DNA of 43,585 bases, from assembly GCA_031269685.1 (NCBI GenBank), contig JAISYU010000068.1, forward strand, positions 1 through 43,585, in the 5' to 3' direction. Below the pieces are notes generated by a model. The model ran no database searches. It worked only from the letters and a program-made list of their open reading frames with translations, and was not told the origin of the DNA. Each line of letters opens with the position of its first letter. Within the stretch, counting starts at the first letter, position 1. Source of the DNA: Dysgonamonadaceae bacterium. Lineage in GTDB: Bacteria > Bacteroidota > Bacteroidia > Bacteroidales > Azobacteroidaceae. Shown here piece after piece: positions 1 to 8,110 of the stretch. The position numbers and the translations under genes were made by a program.

Positions 1-264
1 CCTTTGGATTTCGGCATAGATTATGGACGTTTGGCAACTTTAACCGAAAATTATGTTTCCGGCGATATAAAACTGATTGTGGACGAGGCTTCACGCAAAA
101 CCATTCGTGACAAAAAGAAGCGCATTTCGATGGATACATTGCAGTATGTCATTGCAAATCAACTCCCAACAATTTCGGCTGATGTTCTGAAAAAACATGA
201 GAAAATCAGAGATGAAATGGAAGGACGGAAAAAAGTGAATGAACGACCGAGAGTGGGGTTTTAA
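1..264 (+). CDS. AAA+ ATPase, C-terminal fragment (5' end outside window)
   Basis: The open frame runs from the first base of the window to a TAA at 262-264, so only the last ~87 residues are present. The segment LATLTENYVSGDIKLIVDEASR is typical of the helical lid subdomain that follows the nucleotide-binding core in classical (Cdc48/FtsH/Vps4-like) AAA+ ATPases, where it helps sense bound nucleotide and contacts the neighbouring subunit. The tail (LKKHEKIRDEMEGRKK) is charged and helical. Walker A and B motifs would lie upstream of the window, so substrate and role cannot be told. The TTG at position 4 is an internal codon, not a credible start. Identification as an AAA+ lid is fairly secure; subfamily is not. 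Confidence 0.7.
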   Translation, partial: PLDFGIDYGRLATLTENYVSGDIKLIVDEASRKTIRDKKKRISMDTLQYVIANQLPTISADVLKKHEKIRDEMEGRKKVNERPRVGF

Positions 265-352
265 GTAATTAAAATCAACAATCTAAAAACGATAATGGAT
301 TGTGTAAAATCAAAGTAAAAGACATTATGAAGGCTTAACGGATGTTCCTGTC

Positions 353-727
353 TCATCTAAAGGACTGTCTGGCGCCAGATTTTTTTCTGATGTTGATTTT
401 CAACTCTCTTTTGGCAATCTCTATCATCTTACCCAAACTCTCCGAACGCATCTTTTCTATTGCCAACTGCTGTTCCAATTCTTTGATGCGTACTTCCATC
501 TCTTCCGGCAACAGTTTCTTGTTTTTTCCCATCCGATTCGTTTCTGATTCATCAAAGTTAACGCTTTCTGATGAACAAAGCGGAATTATAGTCCGTTTGC
601 GATAAACCCAACTCTTTACTGTGTCCAGATTAACCTGAAACCGATGCGCTATCTCTGACGCCGATTCATCGCTGTAGGCATAAACTGCCAACACTTGTTC
701 CTTAAATTCTTTAGTGTAATACTTTCT
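353..727 (-). pseudogene. IS3-type transposase OrfA (helix-turn-helix subunit), remnant
   Basis: The open frame reads RKYYTKEFKEQVLAVYAYSD, then SEIAHRFQVNLDTVKSWVYRK, the helix-turn-helix of IS3 OrfA proteins. A leucine-rich coiled coil follows (EMEVRIKELEQQLAIEKMRSE) and the frame ends in the Bacteroidetes-typical tail NIRKKSGARQSFR. The first possible start in frame is GTG at 692-694, but recognisable homology begins about 11 codons upstream, right after an in-frame TAA at 728-730. The normal N-terminus or start is therefore lost or frameshifted. In intact elements OrfA is joined to OrfB by programmed frameshifting; OrfB is absent here. The product would be a DNA-binding fragment without transposase activity. 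Confidence 0.6.
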
Positions 728-780
728 TTATCTTAACATAAAACTTTACTTTTTTTGTAAAGCTATTTCAGGACAAGACA
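354..780 (-). mobile_element. IS3-family insertion sequence remnant (one end plus OrfA only)
   Basis: The element holds an OrfA-like frame on the minus strand but no OrfB (DDE integrase) follows it. Its presumed outer end, read on the minus strand, begins near 778-780 with TGTCCTGAAATAGC, a TG-starting end as expected for IS3 elements, and contains a short inverted repeat (CTTTAC, 7 A, GTAAAG). The left boundary is not visible because sequence homology stops soon after the OrfA stop codon near 353. The remnant separates the AAA+ gene from a hairpin terminator at 811-836 that may once have served that gene. Boundaries are approximate. Confidence 0.55.
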
Positions 781-810
781 CCGTTCGCGAATCTACATTA
801 TAACGGCAAA

Positions 811-850
811 GAAGGTACATTTCGCAATGTACCTTCCTTTATAAAGTTTT
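811..850 (+). terminator. Intrinsic terminator-like hairpin
   Basis: A perfect 11-bp inverted repeat, GAAGGTACATT (811-821) and AATGTACCTTC (826-836), encloses a TCGC loop and is followed by the T-containing stretch CTTTATAAAGTTTT. It lies beyond the IS remnant and has no gene directly upstream, so it may be the original terminator of the AAA+ ATPase gene, displaced by the insertion. The symmetry could also work on the other strand. Confidence 0.55.
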
Positions 851-1149
851 AATAGGCATTAGTATTATAAGGCAAAAAGATTGTTTTAGGTTATTTTCCT
901 GCAAAGATCGGTATTTCCATCGAACTGACCAAACATTTTTTTATGTTTTACAACATGTTTTCCATGATCTTCCATGCTATGACACCACAATCATCCTCTG
1001 ACATATTGACTGTTAAACAGCCTTAATGGTCTCCATTCGTGGTTAAATATTCATAAAAACACGCTAAAACAGAGGTTTTGTACGTTTTTTGTATAAACCT
1101 CTTCACAAAAAAATAATCTATTAAACAAAACTAAATTATTATACGCATT
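850..1149. other. Intergenic region upstream of htrA; inverted repeat at 1071-1102
   Basis: About 300 bases hold no convincing gene. The only clear structure is a perfect 8-bp inverted repeat, AGAGGTTT (1071-1078) and AAACCTCT (1095-1102), 48-79 bases ahead of the protease start. It could be an operator for envelope-stress control or part of a leader structure. No exact TAnnTTTG promoter box was found, which would fit use of an alternative sigma factor, but this is inference. Confidence 0.35.
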
Positions 1150-2700
1150 ATGAAAACTTTGAAGTTATTTATCAGTTTTTTATCTGTAAGCATTTTAAGT
1201 GCATTTGTCGCTATCGGTACCTATTCATATCTGAATAAGAACCAAAGCGCAGTTCAATCAACCATTAACGGCGGTACGGTTTTCAATCAGGCAGGTTTCA
1301 AACTTGCATCCTATGCCGAAGCCGCCGAGAATACGGATTTTACACTTGCCGCCGAACAAAGCGTAAATGCCGTAGTTCACATCAAATCAATAGTTAAACC
1401 GTCACAAAACAACAGGGGACGGCAGATGCTCGACCCGTTTGAGTTTTTCTTCGGCAATCCTTTCGGTAGCAATTCTTCTCCACGTCAACGTGTAGGTTTC
1501 GGTTCGGGTGTGATTATCTCCAACGACGGCTACATCATCACCAACAACCATGTTATTGAAGGTGCCGACGAAATCGAGGTAACCACCAATGACGACAAGA
1601 CATTCAAAGCAAAACTCACAGGTACCGATGCCGCAACCGACATCGCACTACTGAAAGTCGACGGGAAAGAATTACATGTACTGCCTTTCGGCGATTCCGA
1701 CAATCTTAAAGTCGGACAGTGGGTACTTGCAGTCGGCAACCCGCTCAACCTGACTTCAACTGTTACGGCAGGCATTGTCAGTGCAGTAAGCAGAAGCGAC
1801 CTTTTGACAGGATACAATAGATATCGAAACAGTATGCCACAGGATAAAATCGAATCCTACATACAAACCGATGCAGCGGTCAATCCCGGCAACAGTGGCG
1901 GAGCACTTGTCAATACACGCGGCGAACTTGTCGGTATCAATGCTGCTCTTGTTTCGGAAACCGGCAGTTACATCGGTTATTCATTCGCTATACCGATCAA
2001 CATCGTGAAGAAAGTTGTTTCCGACATTAAAGAATACGGAATCGTTCAGCGTGCCGTGTTAGGTATTGAAACCCGCGACCTGTCAATGAAAAACACAGAC
2101 GAAGAAGGTTATGCCGACATTTATGAAAAGTTGAAGGAAACAGAAGGCATTTATGTCAAAAACTTCTCTTCGCAGAACAGTCCGTCAAAGAAAGCAGGGA
2201 TTAACATCGGCGATATTATTACTTCCATCAATGGAATTAAGACAAAAAGCCTTGGCGAATTGAAAGCGCAACTTCGCCGTTACAGTCCCGGTGACAAAGT
2301 TGAGGTACAGGTAAAACGCGATAAGGATACAAAGAAATTTACAGTAGAACTGAAAAACGAACAAGGCACAACCGATGTCGTAAAATATCGTTCACCGTCA
2401 GATATACTCGGCGCATCGTTCAAAGAATTGAGCCACGAGACTAAGATGCGGCTCGGCGTAAACTTCGGAGTAGAAGTAACCAACCTGAAAAGCGGCAAAC
2501 TGAAAGAAGCCGGTATTAAAGAAGGATTTATCATCCTTTCTGCAAATGACAAGCGTATTTCATCCGAAAACGACCTGTTACAGATCACCGAGGCGCTGCA
2601 AAAAGAAGCGCCGGACGAACGCGGTCTATTCCTCAAAGGACTTTACCCCGGTGAAAGGCGAGTACAATATATTGCAATCGACTTGACGGTATATGAATGA
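1150..2700 (+). CDS. htrA: HtrA/DegP-type periplasmic serine protease (Do family)
   Basis: This 516-residue protein is a trypsin-fold (S1C) protease/chaperone that degrades or holds misfolded envelope proteins. An N-terminal hydrophobic segment (residues ~5-27) serves as signal peptide or anchor. The catalytic triad is visible: His134 in GYIITNNHVIEGAD, Asp164 in AATDIALLKVD, and Ser249 in VNPGNSGGALVN. A flexible Gly/Pro/Phe-rich stretch (residues ~85-112) occupies the LA-loop region. Two PDZ domains follow (about 285-395 and 420-510); the first contains KKAGINIGDIITSING. Length and order match DegP/DegQ-like two-PDZ members. It is probably monocistronic: an inverted repeat and the rpoD promoter follow immediately. 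DegP versus DegQ assignment cannot be settled by eye. Confidence 0.93.
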   Translation: MKTLKLFISFLSVSILSAFVAIGTYSYLNKNQSAVQSTINGGTVFNQAGFKLASYAEAAENTDFTLAAEQSVNAVVHIKSIVKPSQNNRGRQMLDPFEFFFGNPFGSNSSPRQRVGFGSGVIISNDGYIITNNHVIEGADEIEVTTNDDKTFKAKLTGTDAATDIALLKVDGKELHVLPFGDSDNLKVGQWVLAVGNPLNLTSTVTAGIVSAVSRSDLLTGYNRYRNSMPQDKIESYIQTDAAVNPGNSGGALVNTRGELVGINAALVSETGSYIGYSFAIPINIVKKVVSDIKEYGIVQRAVLGIETRDLSMKNTDEEGYADIYEKLKETEGIYVKNFSSQNSPSKKAGINIGDIITSINGIKTKSLGELKAQLRRYSPGDKVEVQVKRDKDTKKFTVELKNEQGTTDVVKYRSPSDILGASFKELSHETKMRLGVNFGVEVTNLKSGKLKEAGIKEGFIILSANDKRISSENDLLQITEALQKEAPDERGLFLKGLYPGERRVQYIAIDLTVYE

Positions 2701-2737
2701 TCGAAAAAACATTCAGTTAGTTAAATTATATTAAATT

Positions 2738-2780
2738 TAGCCGTTTTGTTTGCTTTATTCAAATAAAACGGCTATCTTTG
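2738..2780 (+). promoter_or_regulatory. rpoD promoter inside a perfect inverted repeat
   Basis: A Bacteroidetes -7 box TATCTTTG lies at 2773-2780 with TTTG at 2749-2752, spacing 20, ahead of the rpoD start at 2814. The same stretch contains the perfect 10-bp inverted repeat TAGCCGTTTT (2738-2747) and AAAACGGCTA (2765-2774). The -33 box is in the loop and the first two bases of the -7 box are in the right arm. The hairpin may end htrA transcription, act as an operator, or both. Confidence 0.7.
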
Positions 2781-2813
2781 CGAACTTTCAAAAAATCTCA
2801 TATATTTTATTGA

Positions 2814-3674
2814 ATGAGGCAATTAAAAATTACCAAATCAATTACAAATCGCGAAAGTGCTTCCCTGGACAGATATCTGCAAGAAATTGGACGGGAAGAA
2901 CTTGTCACGGTAGAAGAAGAAGTTGAATTGGCGCGAGCTATTCGTAATGGCGATCGATCTGCGTTAACGAAATTAGTACGTGCAAACCTCCGATTCGTAG
3001 TATCCGTAGCCAAACAGTATCAGAATCAAGGATTAAGTCTTCCCGATCTTATCAACGAAGGCAACCTCGGACTGATGAAAGCAGCGGAAAAATTTGATGA
3101 AACACGTGGATTCAAGTTTATTTCCTATGCAGTTTGGTGGATTCGCCAGTCGATTCTTCAGGCTCTTGCCGAGCAGTCGAGGATTGTACGTTTACCGCTC
3201 AACCAAGTAGGTTCGATCAACAAGATTACAAAAGCGTTTTCAAAGTTTGAGCAAGAGCATGAACGACGTCCGTCACCAGAAGATCTGGCTGAAGAGTTAG
3301 ACATTCCGGTAGAGAAGATTGCCGACACGTTGAAGGTTTCGGGGCGGCACATTTCGGTTGATGCACCATTTGTGGAAGGCGAAGACAACAGTTTGCTCGA
3401 CGTTCTGGTCAATGAAGATGCACCGTATGCCGACCGGACGCTGATGAATGAATCGCTGTCAAGGGAAGTCAACCGCGCCCTCAATACACTGAGTGATCGT
3501 GAGCGCGACATTGTAAAAATGTTCTTCGGAATTGGGACGGCAGAAATGACGCTTGAAGAAATCGGCGACAAGTTCGATCTAACACGTGAGCGTGTCCGGC
3601 AGCTTAAAGAAAAAGCCATTCGGAAATTAAAAACAGGTACAAAAAACGACTTGTTGAAAAGTTACTTGGGTTAA
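2814..3674 (+). CDS. rpoD: Primary RNA polymerase sigma factor (sigma-70 / RpoD)
   Basis: This 286-residue housekeeping sigma factor directs RNA polymerase to -33/-7 promoters such as those seen elsewhere in this window. Region 1.2 ([20 protein letters not shown], from residue ~16), region 2 ([20 protein letters not shown] through [17 protein letters not shown]), region 3 ([20 protein letters not shown]) and region 4.2 ([20 protein letters not shown]) are all present. Region 1.1 and the large non-conserved insert of E. coli RpoD are absent, as expected for the short Bacteroidetes primary sigma. The ATG at 2814 sits 34 bases after the -7 box. A hairpin terminator follows at 3721-3747, so it appears to be a single-gene transcript. 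Confidence 0.95.
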   Translation: MRQLKITKSITNRESASLDRYLQEIGREELVTVEEEVELARAIRNGDRSALTKLVRANLRFVVSVAKQYQNQGLSLPDLINEGNLGLMKAAEKFDETRGFKFISYAVWWIRQSILQALAEQSRIVRLPLNQVGSINKITKAFSKFEQEHERRPSPEDLAEELDIPVEKIADTLKVSGRHISVDAPFVEGEDNSLLDVLVNEDAPYADRTLMNESLSREVNRALNTLSDRERDIVKMFFGIGTAEMTLEEIGDKFDLTRERVRQLKEKAIRKLKTGTKNDLLKSYLG

Positions 3675-3720
3675 AGAACCCACAAGAATTAAATCCTAAA
3701 AAAGAAAACAGGTATGAAAG

Positions 3721-3747
3721 GCGGCTCAAGAGAGTTCGCCTTTTTTC
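3721..3747 (+). terminator. Intrinsic terminator after rpoD
   Basis: The arms AGGCG and CGCCT flank a loop containing CTCAAGAGAGTT and are followed by a run of six T. It lies about 45 bases after the rpoD stop codon in the same orientation. Confidence 0.6.
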
Positions 3748-4053
3748 GTCCGTTGAGTTTCCGTATTTGTCAATATTTTTTTGCGATGCGTCGCTCATAT
3801 TTCTGAAAGGGGCTTTACAGGCTTTAAGGACAAGTTTTTTTCTTATCTCTTGACACTTCACAGCCTGCTATCTTGCGCGAATAGACATCAGTAAGAAGGA
3901 ATAAATATGACCTTTAATCTTGTTTACTTGATGATGTCCAATTTTTTTAGATCTGTACTGTAATACTTGACTGCAATTTCGGCTTATTTTATAGCAGATA
4001 GCGACAAAACAGCATTTTTTAGCAAAAGATATTGTTTGTTTAAAAAAAGTACG
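3748..4053. other. Intergenic region with no recognised gene
   Basis: About 300 bases between the rpoD terminator and the next promoter. Short minus-strand open frames cross it (3604-3861 and 3868-4143) but have no recognisable motif, no supporting start site and AT-rich, low-complexity composition. I see no RNA gene. It may contain decayed sequence. Confidence 0.4.
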
Positions 4054-4061
4054 TATCTTTG
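4032..4061 (+). promoter_or_regulatory. Bacteroidetes-type promoter for the repeat leader / FISUMP gene
   Basis: The -7 box TATCTTTG is at 4054-4061 and a TTG (-33) at 4032-4034, spacing 19. Predicted transcription begins near 4067-4069, almost on the ATG at 4070. The following ~430 bases would therefore be a long leader of the FISUMP gene, or a leaderless small gene. Confidence 0.6.
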
Positions 4062-4069
4062 TCACCGCT

Positions 4070-4453
4070 ATGGAGACAAGAAACATATATAGTAGCAAAA
4101 AGAGGATGCCGAATACGGAAAAGTACTTGATAACGTCAGGCATTGTCGGTTCTAAGTCAGAGCAGGATTTGGATATGTCGAATATTTCGTTAACACAAAC
4201 CTATTATTCTACTATATATTACGAGCGCGTACACATGTTTGCGGGGATATTCGTACAAAATATAGCGGAGCCCCTACAAAGTGTAGTGATGTCCCTACAA
4301 AATGTAGTGATGCCCCTACAAAATGTAGCGATGTCCCTACAAAATGTAGCGATGCCCCTACAAAGTGTAGCGATGTCCCTACAAAACGTAGCGATGCCTC
4401 TACAAAACGTAGCGATGCCCCTGCAAAACGTAGTGACCCCTACAAAGTATTAA
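4070..4453 (+). CDS. Possible small repeat protein, or untranslated leader with open frame
   Basis: An open frame of 127 residues starts at an ATG only about 2-3 bases from the predicted transcription start. Its second half is a heptad-like repeat of the type (S/P)LQNVAM, produced by a 21-bp DNA repeat whose length is a multiple of three. The frame ends in TAA straight after the repeats, 41 bases before the FISUMP start. No signal peptide, known domain or convincing ribosome site is visible. The open frame may simply follow from the repeat period, in which case the transcript is a structured 5' leader. I cannot decide between these; the coding reading is weak. Confidence 0.25.
   Translation: METRNIYSSKKRMPNTEKYLITSGIVGSKSEQDLDMSNISLTQTYYSTIYYERVHMFAGIFVQNIAEPLQSVVMSLQNVVMPLQNVAMSLQNVAMPLQSVAMSLQNVAMPLQNVAMPLQNVVTPTKY
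4253..4453 (+). repeat. 21-bp tandem repeat array of small hairpins (~10 units)
   Basis: Units begin at 4253, 4274, 4295, 4316, 4337, 4358, 4379, 4400 and 4421, each exactly 21 bases apart, with a final partial unit at 4440. The core of most units is the inverted repeat CTACA-AA(A/G)-TGTAG; later units carry CTAC-AAAAC-GTAG. The linker alternates between GATGTCC and GATGCCC in the first seven units, giving a 42-bp higher-order period. It sits between a promoter and the FISUMP gene. Confidence 0.9.
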
Positions 4454-4494
4454 AACAAGAAAATATATTTACAAATAACATTAATAATTCAAAA

Positions 4495-5817
4495 ATGAAA
4501 AAGTATTTCTTAATTACAGTAGCGCTCCTGTTTATGAGCGCAGGCGCTAAGGCGCAAATAACAGTCGGGGCGACAAATGAGCCGCAGGAGTTCTCGCTAT
4601 TGGAGATTGTCAGTGACGGTACGAATGGGTTGCGGCTGCCGCAGTTCAATTTCTGTGATCAGGAGAAACTAACCACGAAACTGCAAGACCTCTCAGACCA
4701 GGCAGAGAAAGATGCTGCGAAAGGTCTTCAGATATTCAACACCTGTACAAAGTGTGTCGAGACCTGGAACGGTACAAAGTGGATTAAGCAGTGCATTGAT
4801 TATCCTGATTGTATCGAAATGCCGGGTATAAATGATTGTAGGGATCAAGGTGACAACTGCATGTGTATTCCGCGTGTCCGCTTTATGAAATATAACCTCG
4901 GCGCGGATCCGCAATTCGATACTCCCAAGAAGCAGATAAAGTACCTTGCTACCTGTATTGATGATTCTGTCGGTCGCATTTTCGGTGGACGCTTCCAATG
5001 GGGTCGCAGGTGGAACAAAACGGACAATAGCACTTCTTATCCTATCTCTGTCGATGGAAAGTACACGCTTTATTACGGGACGGTTCTTCATTGGTTTCAA
5101 GGGCAAAGTGATGACCCTGATGATGAATACTGTTACGTTGGTACCACATCCGGAGACTGGAGAGTGACCCGAGATGACGCTCTTTGGGGTAATGGCAAAG
5201 GTTTATCTCCTGATGGCACAGAGGACAAAGGCGGCGTTCTCTACGATGGCAATTATTATCAGAACACCGACTGGGCTAAGCCCGCCAACAATCCCTGCCC
5301 TTCCGGTTTTCGTGTACCTACCCAGGATGAATGGGAAAGGATTGGTGATTACGACTGTGATCCTTCCTCCAATGGTGGTCGTTTTGATACGTATACCTAT
5401 GCTCATCCTGCTATTAAAAGTGGTTTGACCTGGATTCCTGTTAAGGGTGGTATTGTAAGTGCTGATTGGGGGTTTGTACAAGGTAAATACGGCGGTTACG
5501 CTATTTACAGGGCTGCGGATTGGAAAAAAGCAACAGATCCCGGCGGTTATTTTCACGGCGTAGACTGGTCTAATACTAACTTACGTATCTATGACGCCGG
5601 CGCTCCAGAACCTCTATTATTCCTTCCAGCCGCAGGGTTGCGATCAAATGATAGCTACGCTAATGTGTATAGTAGCGGCGAGAACGGCTACTACTGGAGT
5701 AGTACGTTCAATACGAACATCTATGCCCACTTACTGGAAATCAATAGTAACATAGTGTACCCGGATAACATTGACGAACGCGCAATGAGCTTTAGTATAA
5801 GGTGTGTGGCGGAGTAA
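4495..5817 (+). CDS. Secreted FISUMP-domain protein
   Basis: This 440-residue protein has a clear signal peptide (MKKYFLITVALLFMSAGAKA, cleavage before Gln21). The C-terminal two thirds carry hallmarks of the Fibrobacter succinogenes major paralogous (FISUMP) domain: NPCPSGFRVPTQDEWERIG near residue 265, a LPAAGLR motif, and the terminal GYYWSSTFN...RAMSFSIRCV segment. The Trp, Gly and Cys pattern suggests a disulfide-stabilised extracellular fold. A Cys-rich segment (CIEMPGINDCRDQGDNCMC) links the N-terminal region to the domain. The family is common on Bacteroidota and Fibrobacter surfaces, but its biochemical role is not established. It is preceded by a promoter and a 21-bp repeat leader, and is convergent with the next gene, 22 bases away. 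Confidence 0.85.
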   Translation: MKKYFLITVALLFMSAGAKAQITVGATNEPQEFSLLEIVSDGTNGLRLPQFNFCDQEKLTTKLQDLSDQAEKDAAKGLQIFNTCTKCVETWNGTKWIKQCIDYPDCIEMPGINDCRDQGDNCMCIPRVRFMKYNLGADPQFDTPKKQIKYLATCIDDSVGRIFGGRFQWGRRWNKTDNSTSYPISVDGKYTLYYGTVLHWFQGQSDDPDDEYCYVGTTSGDWRVTRDDALWGNGKGLSPDGTEDKGGVLYDGNYYQNTDWAKPANNPCPSGFRVPTQDEWERIGDYDCDPSSNGGRFDTYTYAHPAIKSGLTWIPVKGGIVSADWGFVQGKYGGYAIYRAADWKKATDPGGYFHGVDWSNTNLRIYDAGAPEPLLFLPAAGLRSNDSYANVYSSGENGYYWSSTFNTNIYAHLLEINSNIVYPDNIDERAMSFSIRCVAE

Positions 5818-5839
5818 TTAGGGGATTAATGGCTAAGTA

Positions 5840-6790
5840 CTATCGGGAAAGTTTAATCCTCAGGCGTTTCAAAAGGTCCATTTTACCCCGCTCTATGACG
5901 AAATACGGCGTCTGAAGAGCGCCAAATTCGCGGAAGAAGTCGGCGATGCCATGCATCATAGAACCGCAAAAGTTAAAGGAAGCGGAACTCTGTGAAACAT
6001 CGCAAATAGCATGCCAAAGCGCCAAAACATGCCCGCCGGAATGGCGAAGCCCGTAATCGCTGCCGCCTGCAATGCAATAGGCACAACTCTTCTGGTGGGC
6101 AATAAACACTGCCCCATTTAATCTGTCACGGTCGTCATACGCTCCGTAAAGAGAGCCCTGTCCGCGCTCAACAGAAGTGGTTATAAGCCTCTTCAAAACA
6201 TCATCGCAATACGGCTTCAAACCTTGCCGCCGATATGTCTCTTCGTTGAGTTTCATAAAATGATTCGCAGGAATGTCTTTCCTTACCTCAAGATGGTATT
6301 TCTTACGCGCCCTGAGGATGCCCTGCCGCCTTATCTTATACAAATAATCACTCCAAAGACGGTCAGTATCGCTAATATCGGGCAAAATACAGGTGTATCG
6401 CGTGGTCTGACGGAAGCCACGCCAATAGAAAGGCAGCCAGTCGGTGAACGAATAATGAAAATTCTGCAAAAAGTAATCGTGAGCCGGCAAGCGCCCGATT
6501 AATTCGTCGCAGATTATTTGTTTCCTGTGCAACTCCTTTGAATAGACCGCACCGGCAAATTCAGGATTAAACCATATCCCCATCGTCTGTGTGTACGGCG
6601 GCATGGTTATAATTCCCTTGCAAGGCATGTAATAAGGCATCGCCGCCGTTATCCCGTCACCCTCCGTAACAAGCATCACATCCCACCGGTCGGAACCCCC
6701 GCAAACACAATCAAGCCACCACGGACGAGAATATATGGGAATGGTCGCGTGCCGTTCGCAAAGCGCTATGTATATTTCCTTTTCAGTCAA
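5840..6790 (-). CDS. GNAT/FemAB-like acetyltransferase-domain protein
   Basis: This 316-residue protein resembles the Acetyltransf_6 / FemAB-like group of double-GNAT proteins. The N-terminal half includes PYYMPCKGIITMPPYTQTMG and FHYSFTDWLPFYWRGFRQTT. The central DYLYKIRRQGILRARKKYHL resembles the charged helix that precedes the second GNAT fold. The C-terminal half (LNGAVFIAHQKSCAYCIAGG through FNFCGSMMHGIADFFREFGA) matches the end of the fold. There is no signal peptide or membrane segment, so it is probably cytoplasmic. Relatives act on amino acids, peptidoglycan precursors or exopolysaccharides; the substrate here is unknown. It is transcribed alone, divergently from trpB, from a TAAATTTG promoter. 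Confidence 0.75.
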   Translation of the reverse strand: MTEKEIYIALCERHATIPIYSRPWWLDCVCGGSDRWDVMLVTEGDGITAAMPYYMPCKGIITMPPYTQTMGIWFNPEFAGAVYSKELHRKQIICDELIGRLPAHDYFLQNFHYSFTDWLPFYWRGFRQTTRYTCILPDISDTDRLWSDYLYKIRRQGILRARKKYHLEVRKDIPANHFMKLNEETYRRQGLKPYCDDVLKRLITTSVERGQGSLYGAYDDRDRLNGAVFIAHQKSCAYCIAGGSDYGLRHSGGHVLALWHAICDVSQSSASFNFCGSMMHGIADFFREFGALQTPYFVIERGKMDLLKRLRIKLSR

Positions 6791-6811
6791 TTACGTTAGA
6801 ATTTATGCCGG

Positions 6812-6842
6812 CAAATTTACGATATTTTTTTGGTTTAGTTGT
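6812..6842 (-). promoter_or_regulatory. Promoter of the GNAT-like gene
   Basis: Read on the minus strand, TAAATTTG (6812-6819) is a -7 box 22 bases before the start codon at 6790. A weak TTTA/TTG-like -33 region lies about 20 bases upstream. It overlaps the trpB promoter region on the opposite strand. Confidence 0.5.
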
Positions 6843-6868
6843 AAATCAAAAAAATCTCCCTAACTTTG
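6839..6868 (+). promoter_or_regulatory. Promoter of trpB and downstream genes
   Basis: The -7 box TAACTTTG is at 6861-6868, with TTG at 6839-6841 as the -33 element, spacing 19. The leader before the trpB start at 6926 is about 50 bases. No Trp-rich leader peptide or T-box structure is evident. Confidence 0.6.
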
Positions 6869-6925
6869 CACCGAAAATAAAGCCCGTTGTAATCGCACGG
6901 TAGATTTTCCTAATGAATAATCAAT

Positions 6926-8110
6926 ATGAATAAAGAGAATTATAATGTTTCCGAAGAAGGATATTACGGTGAATTTGGTGGTGCATATATACCCGAAATA
7001 CTGTATGCCAACGTGGAAACCCTGAGAAAGTCATACAAAGATATTCTGGACGACCCCCAATTCCAGGAGGAATATCACACGCTGCTGAAGGATTACGTCG
7101 GACGCCCCTCCCCGCTATACCTCGCTAAAAGACTATCCAATAAATATAATTGCCGGATTTATCTCAAACGCGAAGACCTTAACCATACCGGCTCACACAA
7201 GATTAATAATGCAATCGGGCAAATCCTTCTCGCTCGCCGGATGGGTAAAACCCGCATAATAGCAGAAACAGGAGCCGGTCAGCATGGCGTCGCTACCGCA
7301 ACAGTCTGTGCCCTAATGAACATGGAGTGTATCGTTTATATGGGAAAAACCGATGTGGAAAGGCAAAACCTTAATGTACGTAAAATGGAAATGCTCGGCG
7401 CAAAAGTCGTATCCGTAACAAGCGGAAATATGACGCTAAAAGATGCTACAAATGAGGCTATACGCGACTGGTTCAGTAATCCGTCAAACACACATTACAT
7501 TATCGGTTCTACCGTCGGTCCGCATCCGTATCCCGATATGGTCGCCCGCCTGCAATCAGTAATCAGTAAGGAAATAAAATGGCAACTGCAAGAAAAATTA
7601 GGGAGGAATTATCCTGACTATCTCGTTGCCTGTGTAGGCGGAGGCAGCAATTCAGGTGGAACTGTCTATGAATACCTCAATGACCTCCGTGTGAAAATTG
7701 TCCTTGCAGAAGCAGCAGGCGAGGGTATCAATTCCGGTCGTTCGGCGGCTACAATTCAACTCGGCACGGTAGGTATCATTCACGGATCACGTACCCTGCT
7801 GATGCAAACAAAAGACGGGCAGATAGAAGAGCCTTATTCTATCTCTGCCGGTCTCGATTACCCCGGGATAGGTCCCATGCATGCAAACCTTGCATGTACA
7901 GGACGCTCCGAAGTGCTTGCCGTCGATGACCGCGAAGCCGTCGAAGCAGCATTTGAACTTACCCGTTTGGAGGGAATTATCCCCGCACTCGAATCGGCTC
8001 ATGCACTCGGTATCTTTCGCAAGAAACAGTTCAACCCTGACGATATTGTAGTGGTTTGCCTCTCAGGACGCGGCGACAAAGACATGGAAACTTATATAAA
8101 CTTTGAGTAA
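6926..8110 (+). CDS. trpB: Tryptophan synthase beta chain
   Basis: This 394-residue PLP enzyme condenses indole with L-serine to give L-tryptophan. The PLP lysine is Lys92 in HTGSHKINNAIGQ, the catalytic Glu is Glu114 in AETGAGQHG, and the phosphate-binding loop is GGGSNSGG. The opening EEGYYGEFGGAYIPE is typical of the TrpB1 type that pairs with TrpA. Length and motifs are complete. In Bacteroides trpB usually heads a trpBEGDCFA-type operon, but here it is followed, overlapping by one base (TAATG), by a glycosidase gene. trpA and the other trp genes are not in this window. It may act in indole salvage, or the other trp genes may lie elsewhere. Confidence 0.95.
   Translation: MNKENYNVSEEGYYGEFGGAYIPEILYANVETLRKSYKDILDDPQFQEEYHTLLKDYVGRPSPLYLAKRLSNKYNCRIYLKREDLNHTGSHKINNAIGQILLARRMGKTRIIAETGAGQHGVATATVCALMNMECIVYMGKTDVERQNLNVRKMEMLGAKVVSVTSGNMTLKDATNEAIRDWFSNPSNTHYIIGSTVGPHPYPDMVARLQSVISKEIKWQLQEKLGRNYPDYLVACVGGGSNSGGTVYEYLNDLRVKIVLAEAAGEGINSGRSAATIQLGTVGIIHGSRTLLMQTKDGQIEEPYSISAGLDYPGIGPMHANLACTGRSEVLAVDDREAVEAAFELTRLEGIIPALESAHALGIFRKKQFNPDDIVVVCLSGRGDKDMETYINFE

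Noticed and set aside
3868-4143. 91-residue minus-strand open frame after rpoD
   Set aside because: It overlaps the plus-strand promoter at 4032-4061, has no family resemblance I can support and no clear start signal; a transposase relic is conceivable but not demonstrable.
4253-4453. Possible CRISPR array
   Set aside because: Units are 21 bp head-to-tail without unique spacers, and no cas genes are present.
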